This document shows positions 55,505-64,000 of a stretch of 64,000 nt of DNA, in pieces. Location: NCBI GenBank assembly GCA_014607495.2, contig CP053173.1, positions 682,001 to 746,000 on the forward strand, read 5' to 3'. The notes beneath the pieces were generated by a model. The model was not told where the DNA came from. It ran no database searches and saw nothing but the letters and a program-made list of their open reading frames with translations. The stretch comes from Carposina sasakii. Its lineage: Eukaryota > Arthropoda > Insecta > Lepidoptera > Carposinidae. The position numbers and the translations under genes were made by a program. The first letter of the stretch is position 1. Every line of letters begins with the position of its first letter.

Positions 55505-55610
55505 AGTGACCAGTTTAACGCCTGAGAGAACGCCGAATTATCTAAGTCACGGAAGGAGATGCAACTGATGCACCCCCCCTCCCCTCCTCAGCCCCGAATC
55601 AACATAGTAC
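55505..55610 (-). repeat. Family A repeat, 5' half with C-runs
   Basis: CGCCTGAGAGAACGCCGAAT, CACGGAAGGAGATGCAACTG and GCCCCGAATCAACA. Confidence 0.6.
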
Positions 55611-55799
55611 TTCTACTACTTCTTTTACACTATCATCCTACAGCTATTGCTCCATTTTCTATTATGAATGTAGAAAGAGTTAGAAGGAGAGCCCGTGCAC
55701 AGACCTGGTTCACTCCCGAGTCTAGTTTCCTTTTCTCAGAGTTCCACCAACATCACTAGTTTCACACAGTAGGTATAAATAATTCATAGATTATAAAAT

Positions 55800-55945
55800 T
55801 ATTAATAAAGAAAATGGAAAAAAATTCTTCACCCGAGTGGGAATCGAACCCACGACCACTGCAAACCGTGCGAGCCGCTATAACCACTGAGCCACCGGGT
55901 CAATTAATCGGATGACGAATTTTACCATCTCTTTTCTAAATTACA
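55800..55945 (-). mobile_element. tRNA-headed SINE with leader
   Basis: Minus-strand copy: leader GGTAAAATTCGTCATCCGAT, D-arm region GGTGGCTCAGTGGTTATAGC, T-arm GTGGGTTCGATTCCCAC and tail TTTATTAATAATTTTATAAT. Confidence 0.7.
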
Positions 55946-56654
55946 TATTGGCAACGTTATTCTTCATCCCGATAGCTATACACTAGCCAAATCTCATTAT
56001 TATTAAATTTAGCAAAATTCATAGATTATACACACAACACAAATTAAGCATTTACAAAGTTCAACAGTACAGAAAATGTATCAACGTCGCGCGGTGCAGA
56101 ATATGTCTGCACGTCTGCTCTCATCAACGGTCACCAACAAAAAGGACAGTTGTGAGCAATGCAGATGTGAGCAAAGGAGGGGGGAGATTGTTTGGGTTAG
56201 AGGTATTACAAAATTACCTACATTAAAATTAATTATTATTTACGCGTAAAACAAAATCCAACAAAAAGTATTTAACATAAGGCATCTTTTGACATTGTAA
56301 CCCAATATTATTAAACCTTTAAACTTATTAAACAACAAAACAAAACGTTTTAAACACTTTCAAACATTAAACCGTTTCATAAATTGCCCTTCCAAACCTG
56401 AGACGAAAAGAAAACAGGCTATTTAACTTGGGATTAAGTTTAAAAGTCATTTTTTACGAAAAAAAAACACAATTTGTAAGTTATACCGAGACGTGTAATG
56501 TTCATTTAAACTTTTACTGGGAGACGGATTTTAACCGACTACGTATAAAAATTTAGGCACTTATATATTTATTTCACTGTACCATTTGGCTTGCTGCTGG
56601 AAATATTATGAGAGATAATAGTGTAATCTTTTTAATGTAATGATTTTGAATTCA
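55946..56654. other. No gene seen
   Basis: AT-rich spacer. Confidence 0.35.
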
Positions 56655-57180
56655 CTATGGGTGCGCCCACCACCGGGCCATACACTCTCCACTGACCCTC
56701 GGATCTGATAACTCATAACTGCGAAAACAGGCACTTGCACTAACTACAATCGCCACGAGATTTTGAATTTTTAACGTTGAGTTAAACCAACCTAAAAGTG
56801 AATTTATTTCCAACAATAATTTTATATGTGTTATAGCTAACTTAGAACTACTTAGATCTATGGTGAACCTGTGGGAGGTCGGTTGACCATCCAAATTGAT
56901 GGTCAGCCGATCTACCTTATCAGGTAGCGTGCCCAAAATGCTGGCTGCGTTGCCGCGCTGAATGGCTATGCTTATTCTTTGGCCTAAGTGGCAGCCAGCA
57001 TTTTGGTCACGTGTGGACTCTACGAGCCGCCCGGCCAGGTCCCTGTATGTTTTGAGCGCCGCCGGTCCCCAAGGGCCCAGGGTCTCCACGCCGAACGGCG
57101 CAAATAAGTAGCCTCTGTCGAGGCTGGAATATTTGCGCCGTTTGAGGGATTCCGCAGCTTCAGCAGCGCCGCCTGCTTTT
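56655..57180 (-). pseudogene. Retroelement Pol C-terminal fragment
   Basis: The open frame on the minus strand begins after TTTTAG near 57185 and reads AAESLKRRKYSSLDRGYLFA, GVETLGPWGPAALKTYRDLA, RISIAIQRGNAASILGTLP. The blocks Y-F-P-G-E-T-GPWGP and QR-S-AIQRGNA are recurrent at the C-terminus of reverse-transcriptase polyproteins of non-LTR type. The remaining 90 residues (to 56655) match nothing recognised. A small GC-rich patch in AT-rich surroundings. The clade is not identified. Confidence 0.5.
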
Positions 57181-57185
57181 TGCTT

Positions 57186-57774
57186 ACCTAAAAGTTAGAA
57201 ATAGGTATACAGTAAGATAATTTTCAATGTTTGAATTTGGGAATCTTAATTTAAACGTACCTAGAAATGGAATATGTATATTCAATATTGGAATTTACGA
57301 TGCTTATTAAATGTACCTAAGTAGATTAGTTAGGAATAGGTATCATATGAATATTTAGAATTAGAATTTAGGATTATTGAGAAATAGGAGTGTAAGAATA
57401 ATAATAAGTAAGTAATAATCAATATTTTAATTTGGGATTAATTTGATACCTAGAAAGCTTAGTATGTAAATGAAATAGGTAGTATTCAATATTAGAATTT
57501 GGGATTCCTAATTTGAGCGTAGGTACATAGACAACAAAAGGAATGGAATAGACAATTTTAAATATTTGAATTTGGGATTCTTAATTTGAACGTACTTAGC
57601 ATAGAATGACATGTATAATCGGGACGAATCGCCTAATAAATAAAAAAATGGGTTGATTCGTCCCGCGGGATGAATAGACCCATTCAGAAGGCATTGTTAG
57701 CGAACCGAAACGCCCCAAAAAGCCCGAAGTTACCCGTTCACGAACATACCTTTATTCTATTATATTATATATTT
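57186..57774. other. AT-rich spacer with loosely repeated motif
   Basis: Variants of TTTGAATTTGGGATTCTTAATTTGAACGTA recur four or five times between 57220 and 57600 (for example near 57230, 57430, 57500 and 57570), a degenerate tandem repeat. An inverted pair GGGACGAATCGCC / GGTTGATTCGTCCC brackets 57620-57665. Confidence 0.45.
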
Positions 57775-57895
57775 ATATGGAGGGACGACCTGGATAAGTT
57801 TCTGCCGGATTGGGCCACTATAGCGGGAACAAGACAAGTGTGGGCTCAAATGGGGGAGGCCTTTGCCCAGCAGTGGGACACAGCATATGCTATAA
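57775..57895 (+). mobile_element. RTE-like LINE 3' end
   Basis: Codes for RDDLDKFLPDWATIAGTRQV and MGEAFAQQWDTA, the C-terminus of these ORFs. Confidence 0.7.
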
Positions 57896-58336
57896 AAATA
57901 AAATTATATATCTATGTATAATTCACGCGCATACAGTCGTTAATTTCAGCAAAATAACTCGAACACTAATTCAACTATTTCATACAGTTCAATGAAGCTA
58001 CGTTATTAAAACGGACCGTATTATTAGGGGCATATAGGAATTAAACATAAAACTATTAACAGATGGAATTGCACTCTAAATGGCTGTTAGGATTAAACGG
58101 TTGCTCCCGGACCGGATTAAACCGATTGTTATCCGTTCAATCCGATCCGGATCCGCCCATTCAAGCCTATTGCCAGGTTTCCTAGCCTAGGGTTGTCAGC
58201 AAATAAATAAATAGATTCGACAACCGATTGGGGGTGTAAGTGGGTTCTACTAATACTTTGGGACCCACAGTCAACCTTACCTGCCTGTGGTGCTACGAGT
58301 ATGTAACGGACGAGGCTCTGACGCTTAGCTTATAAT
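57896..58336. other. No gene seen
   Basis: Spacer; AATCCG-TCCGG arms face each other around 58100-58150. Confidence 0.35.
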
Positions 58337-58342
58337 ACTAAT

Positions 58343-58535
58343 CATCATCATTTACAGCCCTGAGAAGTCCACTGTTGGACATAGGCCTCCCCCAACAACC
58401 TCTACTCCGACCGGTCGGAAGCAGCCTGAATCCAACCGACGCCCGCTACCTTGGCCAGGTCGTCCATCCACCTCGCCGGTGGCCTTCCCACGCTGCGATT
58501 GCTTGCACGTGGTATCCACTCTAGAACTCTCTAGA
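58343..58535 (-). mobile_element. RTE-like LINE, 5'-truncated insertion
   Basis: Same tail as 6112-6285, with QRGKATGEVDGRPGQG in an alternative frame and the (ATC)n end. A candidate 6-base duplication ACTAAT flanks it (58337-58342 and 58536-58541). Confidence 0.75.
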
Positions 58536-58589
58536 ACTAATAAATTAATAAATGCCCAACCTCTTTGGGGGATAATGTAACTGCTATAT

Positions 58590-58720
58590 AATGTATCGCA
58601 CCATAGATCAAGGGTTCGAATTCCAGTAGGTGCAAAGAGTGTAAACATTAAACTAGTTTTTATCCAAGCCTAGGCTCAGGTTCGAATCCCAGTAGATTAA
58701 TGAATGTCCATGAAAGTTTG
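58590..58720 (+). mobile_element. SINE relic (third family)
   Basis: Two box B-like motifs (GGGTTCGAATTCC and GGTTCGAATCCC) about 65 bases apart suggest a partly duplicated head. Confidence 0.5.
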
Positions 58721-58745
58721 TATGCAGTACGCTCGTCGTTTTAGG

Positions 58746-58935
58746 TTACTCTTGACCTGACCTTTTTTGACCAATTTGATCGGTGAACGTTCGGCGAGGT
58801 CTTCCCCTTCTAACTCTTCCACCCACTCTTCCATTGTACACTTTCTTTGTCAGTCTACTTTCATATGCCCAAACCACCTTAACATACCCTTGTACAATTA
58901 TGTAGTTCACGCAAACGGAGTCGCTGGCCACAACT
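58746..58935 (-). pseudogene. LINE ORF fragment fused to Helitron end
   Basis: SRLTKKVYNGRVGGRVRRGR followed by PRRTFTDQI is the C-terminal GRGRPRRTW-type block of many LINE ORFs. Upstream on the same strand the frame is made of Helitron 3'-end sequence (GTAGTTCACGCAAACGGAGT). Confidence 0.6.
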
Positions 58936-59712
58936 ACTTAGTAATATAAAAAAGTAGTAGTAAGCTATTAGAATTTTTTAAACATTTTTTTCTAATTTCG
59001 GTAATAATATTTTTTTTGCCAACCCTACCGAATTATCATTCCATTATTCGTATGCTGTGGATATTACTTTTTATGTATAAACATTTAAAATAGCTAAATT
59101 ATTAATATTTGAATACAATACAAAATAGCGTTTTGCATATTTGAAAATAATAGTTTCATTCCTGGCTATTATTTTAAAGTAAATAAACATTGTTTGTTTA
59201 TTCATAAAAATGTTAAATTGGTTTTTAAATAACAACGTTAAAGAATAAAGAAAATAAATAAAATTAATAGTATAAATTAATATGAAATTTTACTATGTAT
59301 ATCGATATGGTTTGATAGCTAGACTTAACAAAATAATTATTTAGGTTTTAGACAGTTATGCCTACACATAAAGTTAAATTTATCTAACATACGTACTAGT
59401 TTTATCTCGGAGAATATACATATTTTTTACCTATCGATAGTGCTAACATAGGAAAAACTGAGCAAAAATAGATAAAAACGTATATTTAGTATTTTCTAAT
59501 AAACTCAATAGAAACATCTATCGATATAATATAGTATGTCAGTGTTCAATTATCTCTGTACATGTGGGTGGTCGGTTTTATATGAGAAAATACATTTAAA
59601 TACCGCGCAGACGAGCGACTGAATCATGGAAATTATTTCATTAAAGTTAGAAACCTATACCTACATAATTAATTGACAAAAGACATAGGTGACAGTGCTA
59701 TCATTTTGCGTT
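58936..59712. other. No gene seen
   Basis: Very AT-rich spacer. Confidence 0.4.
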
Positions 59713-59924
59713 ATCACTACATATTATAAAACAAAGTCGCTTTCTCCTGTCTGTCCCCTATGTATGCTTAGATCTTTCAAACTTGGGAACGGATTTTGAT
59801 GCGGATTTTTTTAATATATAGAGTGATTCACAAGGAATGTTTATAATGAATAACTAGGGATCGGCCCCGGAATCGCACGGGAGTAATGCACTCTCACGCA
59901 GGCGAAGCCGTGGGCGGCCGCTAG
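59713..59924 (+). mobile_element. Non-autonomous Helitron (second subfamily), full length
   Basis: TCACTACATATTATAAAACA after an A, to GGGCGGCCGCTAG before a T. Confidence 0.75.
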
Positions 59925-60383
59925 TTTTATATAAATAACTTCAGGAGAGAACAAAATAGTAATATGTTAGGTTCGTTAAGCCGCGTTGATCATTTATAAA
60001 AACATGAAATATCTACCAAACCTACCAAAGATTTAACATCGTCACAAACAAATTCATACAAAAAATTTATAAGGATTTCCTTTTCCATATTTCTTTTGAC
60101 AGCCATATCTAACGAGAATCATTTATGACAGATAACTTTACTTTTTCTTAACTGTCGAAATGTCTCCCTTGTAAATAAATAAATAGTGCTGTATACTTAT
60201 AAAATGTTAAAAATTGGGTTATCGAAAAAATAGCACGTCTGCAATAAGCTGCAGCTATTACAGGCCAATGATGCGGCATCACGACCCGTGGATTACGATA
60301 CCTCGATGTCGATAAATAGTGATGTTACCTAGTTTGCATATACTGCAGTTTTTATACCTATTAGAGATTTTGCATACTTACAT
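59925..60383. other. No gene seen
   Basis: Spacer. Confidence 0.35.
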
Positions 60384-60746
60384 ACAGGATGATTTTTGGT
60401 CGTCCACGTTCCCGAAAACTACGGAATCTCCTCGTCATCACGATCATTTTTCTCCATGGAAGCATACCTGGGAAGTGTCTTGTTTCCAAAATATTAGGGT
60501 CCAAAGTTGAGTAAATAGAATGCGTTTTTCTGCATAAATGCACATAGCAAGATTTTTTCACGAGAAATAATTAATATCTATCTATGACAAACTAGTATAA
60601 ACACTGGACACTATAAATTTTGTCCGATATAGATTTTTTCTTTTTTTTCAAAAAAAATTACATCGTTTCCCAGCACTTTTTTGTTACTTTATTTGATGTA
60701 TAAAGTACGTACCCTTCGTTGGGTGGCAACGAAAAAACACCCTGTA
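60384..60746. mobile_element. MITE, family E
   Basis: ACAGGATGATTTTTGGTCG at the left, CGAAAAAACACCCTGTA at the right. Close to 31431-31801 with a short internal deletion. Confidence 0.75.
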
Positions 60747-60749
60747 TAG

Positions 60750-60847
60750 CCATGCCCATTATCCCTGAAGTGACTAAGTGAAAAGCACCCATGGCAGTAC
60801 CCTTGGGGGTGGCCTATGTCCAGCAATGGACTCCTATAAGGTGATGT
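60750..60847 (+). mobile_element. LINE 3'-tail, target of the hAT insertion
   Basis: CTTGGGGGTGGCCTATGTCC, AGCAATGGACTCCTATAAGG and the start of a TG tail. Confidence 0.6.
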
Positions 60848-60855
60848 GTGTGTAT

Positions 60856-61669
60856 TAGGGTGGTCCATAAACATATAGTAAAAATATTTTTTGCAATATA
60901 TGTTTCGCCACCCCTAAGATTTATTATACCTACCACTCTTATTATGTACGAAAAATTTCAGCCCCCTATCGTATATACAAGGGGGTGCTCATCGAACCAG
61001 AAGTTTCAGTCATAGATAGGAATTGTAATGACCTCTAAAGTGACTAGTATGCAAACCATAGAACTCTATAGCAGTGTTCACAATTTCCCTTACGTCTCTG
61101 ATTTACGCAATAAAGGTTCCACACGAACTTTAATGGGTCTTTGTTATTGTATTTATATATTATTGTAATAACACAATAATATATAAACATCAATTATAGG
61201 GCGAAATTGTGATAATGTGGGTTTGTAGACCATCGTTACAGGGCTGTAGTAATATAGTGAGCGCAAAAACTCTAAAACAGAGCAATATTGGAATGTAGCT
61301 GAGTTTTAAAATACCTTTATATAACTCAATTGCCCTAAAAAAAAATCATCTTTTTTCTAGTAGATGAACACATTTTTTTAACACTGATTCACTTCATAGT
61401 CTACTAAATCAGTATCAAAAATGTTAATAAACCTGTTTAACAATTAATTTTCACTATATTGACTAATTTATATACAAAATTTATCAGTAACAAAAAATAA
61501 AAATTGAGCATTTTACACAAAAAAATCAAAAACAACACTTGGTTGAGCACTTGTTCTACTTATGCTATCTCACTGATATTTTACTATGTCATTACTATAA
61601 ATACATGTAACAAAATAACGGGGTGGCTAAAATAAAATAATAAAAAAAAAAAATTTTTGGACCACCCTA
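60856..61669. mobile_element. Non-autonomous hAT-type element (814 bp)
   Basis: Termini TAGGGTGGTCC and GGACCACCCTA are inverted and are flanked by perfect 8-base duplications GTGTGTAT (60848-60855 and 61670-61677). An 8-bp duplication plus a TAGGG start fits the hAT superfamily; P-type elements also make 8 bp. Inside there is no transposase frame. An inner hairpin pairs 15 bases at about 61151-61165 with 61172-61186. Confidence 0.85.
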
Positions 61670-61677
61670 GTGTGTAT

Positions 61678-62091
61678 TGGTATCGTCAATATAAAATTAA
61701 ATAAGATCTGATTTGGAAAAAGAACGCACGAGCGAGCGAGCGAGCGAGCGTAGCGAGCGTTATACTACCACATACGATCAAAATTCTTGTCATCCAATAC
61801 TCAATCCAGGGCGCTGTTTTATTATACTGCGGTTTATACAAAATGTCGACATTACCTATAATACCCTCGAGTATGTTCGCATCCATTTTGTGAAACCCCG
61901 CTTTTCTCCGTAATCGGCTAAAAGCACAAACGTTCTGTCCAATCAATTTGAATTTAAACCCGGTTTATATGTAAGCTTATACTTAAATCCTAGCAGTGAA
62001 TGCCGGATTAATATGTGCATCGATTTTTATATTGAAAACACTAATTAATATAAGCTAGATTGCCTTCATCTCTGCAGGTACCGATGCGATA
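61678..62091. other. No gene seen
   Basis: Spacer between the hAT element and a Helitron. It contains the microsatellite above. Confidence 0.35.
61730..61760. repeat. (GAGC)n microsatellite
   Basis: About seven GAGC units with one interrupting TA, a GC-rich tract in AT-rich sequence. Confidence 0.85.
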
Positions 62092-62431
62092 TCTATACAT
62101 ATAATAAAAATGTAACGGGTCGCTGTCTGTACATGGAAGATATATGAGAAAAAAATATTATAGGAGACCTTTATCAACGCAATAGAACCCAATACGATGA
62201 TTTTTGGGATTTTTGTCTGTTAGTCGGTTTGTATGTTTGTCTGTGCGTTTGTGCACGCTAATCTCAGAAATGGCTGAACCGATTTCGATGCAGTTTTCAT
62301 TAATATATTGTGACAGGTCCCACTTAACATATAGGTTACTTTTTATCCCGGGAAAATGTTTTAATCTCGGATAATTTCGACATTTTGTTTTTTCTGTAGT
62401 CCACGCGGACGGAGTCGCGGGCGTCCACTAG
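62092..62431 (+). mobile_element. Non-autonomous Helitron, reference copy (340 bp)
   Basis: Begins TCTATACATATAATAAAAAT after A (62091), and ends CTAG (62428-62431) before T (62432). The 3' hairpin GGACG/CGTCC ends just before the CTAG context. All of this meets the known Helitron rule: 5' TC, 3' hairpin and CTRR, insertion between A and T. Confidence 0.85.
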
Positions 62432-62629
62432 TAATTAATAAAAATCAATAGAAAAAACTATTTCTACTTAGATACAATATAAAACGCGCACGTACGTACA
62501 CAAATCCCAACTAATATTATTAATGCGAAAGTAAGTTTGTATGTTACCTCTTCACGCTTTAGTTACTCAACCAATATTCTTGAAATTTAGCATAAATAAA
62601 TACATAGTTGGGAGAATGGAGAAGGACAT

Positions 62630-62989
62630 CATCATCATTCATCATCATTTACAGCCCTGAGAAGTCCACTGTTGGGCATAGGCCTCCCCCAACAACCTCC
62701 ACTCTGACCGGTCGGAAGCAGCCTGCATCCAACTGATGCCCGCAACCTTGGCCAGGTCGTCCGTCCATCTCGCGGGTGGCCTTCCCACGCTGAGTTTGCC
62801 GATACGTGGTATCCACTCTAGAACTTTCCGACTGCATCGGCCATCAGTTCTTCGAGCTATGTGCTCTGCCCATTGCCACTTCAGCTTGCTGAACCGTTGA
62901 GCTATGTCGGTGATCTTTGTACGTCTGCGGATCTCCTCATTTCTGATTCGATTACGCAGAGAGATTCCAAGCATAACTCTCTCCATCGC
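62630..62989 (-). mobile_element. RTE-like LINE insertion with 7-bp target duplication
   Basis: Flanked by AGGACAT at 62623-62629 and 62990-62996. The 3' end is a (GATGAT)n-type tail on the minus strand. Confidence 0.85.
62645..62986 (-). pseudogene. Endonuclease-reverse transcriptase C-terminus (truncated but open)
   Basis: 113 codons reading ERVMLGISLRNRIRNEEIRR, WAEHIARRTDGR, GKLSVGRPPARWTDDLAKV, WMQAASDRSEW and GEAYAQQWTSQGCK to the natural stop. This is the longest unbroken LINE reading frame of its family in the window, consistent with a fairly young insertion. The endonuclease and RT domains are absent. Confidence 0.8.
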
Positions 62990-63048
62990 AGGACATAGAC
63001 TACATACATTCTATAGTCCAGGCGGACCAAGTCGCGGGCAACAGCTAG

Positions 63049-63374
63049 TAGAAAATAAAACACACAGGGCCTTACTAATAAAAAACTTCAAACTAGGTAC
63101 AAGCTATTCAGAGTATAAATTTGACAGATAATCCATATAATTTACTGTAAAATATCATTCATAACGAGGTTGTAACTTTAAGCGCGGTTTATTAGTAGCG
63201 GAGTAGATCACTACTGCAACAATAGGGATGTCTACGGTTTTTTTATTTGTATTTATATCTAAAGATCATAAAATAAAAGAAACATTCGCAGAAGAAAAAC
63301 TTCGCTAGTGTGAAAACTTTCCGGGATATAACGATTTCAAAATCACAATTATAAAGTTGCCAAAAACGTAATGT
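63049..63374. other. No gene seen
   Basis: Spacer. Confidence 0.35.
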
Positions 63375-63530
63375 AAAAGAGGTGAATTTGTCATCCGAGT
63401 TAATTGACCCGATAGCTCAGTTGGTTAGAGCAAAAGCACGGTATGCGAGAGGTCGTGAGTTCAAATCTCACTCGGGTGAAGAATTTTATCATTTTCTTAA
63501 TAGTATTTATAATTTTTATTGTAACTGGCA
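63375..63530 (+). mobile_element. tRNA-headed SINE with leader
   Basis: Leader GAATTTGTCATCCGAGTTAA, then GACCCGATAGCTCAGTTGG, GAGC, T-arm GTGAGTTCAAATCTCAC and tail TTTCTTAATAGTATTTATAA. Perfect D- and T-arms but a weak anticodon stem. Confidence 0.7.
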
Positions 63531-64000
63531 AATTTAAACTGAATTCATAAACTTTCATATTTATAATTTGTAGATATACTCGTATAGGTAGTAGGATAAA
63601 AGAGCTACATAAGTTTAGGTATTTACATTCACGTTTATGCTTATAATAATTATATTGTTTTTTTGACTTTTTGAAATTTTTTGACTTTTCCTGTATCATA
63701 TTTGAAATATTTTTCCATATCGTAACGTCACAGGAAGGACTTACTTCCTATTTGCGAGAAAACTCAGTTGAATTATTATAGGAGTGTCAGAAAAAAGTAA
63801 CCTATTATGATAACGAGTTCTTTTAATATTTTTAACAAGCATTTTTAACGATAACATAGCATCACACAAGTATTTACGAAGTTTTTTATTGCAACATAAT
63901 ATTATGTGATATTGTACTTCTTTTAGTTTTTTTTTATATATATCAAATAGGCTTTCGCTTGACCACAACGCGCCTGATGGTAAGCACCGTTGCAGTCAAA
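63531..64000. other. No supported gene to the window end
   Basis: AT-rich; minus-strand frames 63400-63699 and 63741-63968 are Lys/Leu-rich with no motif, and the first overlaps the SINE. The last 50 bases turn GC-richer (GACCACAACGCGCCTGATGG), a motif common in lepidopteran repeats, so another element may start at the edge. Confidence 0.4.

Larger units (their letters stand above)
62505..63048 (+). mobile_element. Non-autonomous Helitron interrupted by a LINE
   Basis: TCCCAACTAATATTATTAAT at 62505 and GCGGGCAACAGCTAG at 63048, with A and T outside. Removing 62630-62996 leaves about 177 bases colinear with the intact copy at 8399-8573. Confidence 0.8.

Noticed and set aside
63408..63480. A functional tRNA gene
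   Set aside because: Same reasoning: only about two pairs in the anticodon stem, and the unit is embedded in a repeated leader and tail.

Overview
This is an AT-rich, gene-poor stretch of nuclear DNA from an insect, most likely a moth or butterfly. The case for Lepidoptera is the repeat content: short Helitrons ending in CTAG after a GGACG/CGTCC hairpin, RTE-like LINE tails on (ATC)n repeats, interspersed repeats tailed by (TATG)n, tRNA-headed SINEs and a piggyBac-type transposase. No conserved single-copy host gene fixes the species.

Only one intact host gene is seen: an intronless, secreted trypsin-like serine protease (53401-54309, +) with a full catalytic triad but no ordinary IVGG activation site. 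A short membrane ORF (31966-32184, -) and a GC-rich island (44636-44830) may be fragments of host genes. Everything else with coding character comes from transposons.

Layout. 1-1343: 3' half of a piggyBac-like element ending at a TTAA. 1.6-13.7 kb: dense short repeats (LINE tails, foldback elements, Helitrons, a recurrent (TATG)n-tailed family). 13820-18919: a structurally complete DIRS-type tyrosine-recombinase retroelement on the minus strand, with inverted terminal repeats, an internal complementary region matching both ends, gag, RT/RNase H and tyrosine recombinase. Its gag appears to be spliced and to be joined to pol by a -1 frameshift site. 19-41 kb: Helitrons, foldback elements and SINEs between long stretches with no visible genes. 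41.2-42.2 kb: CR1/Jockey-type LINE relic. 46.7-49 kb: SINE, a near-perfect hairpin, a second LINE relic and a tandem-repeat element. 52.5-54.4 kb: paired small elements, then the protease. 55-64 kb: LINE and SINE relics, an 814-bp hAT-type element with an 8-bp target duplication, and a Helitron carrying a LINE insertion with a 7-bp duplication.

The most interesting object is the DIRS element. Its ends and internal complementary region match perfectly over 83 and 43 bases, which suggests recent movement, yet three reading-frame breaks interrupt its polymerase and recombinase. All calls come from reading the sequence; no database search was run. Repeat boundaries given as whole numbers are accurate to a few bases where termini or target duplications are visible, and to about 10-20 bases otherwise.
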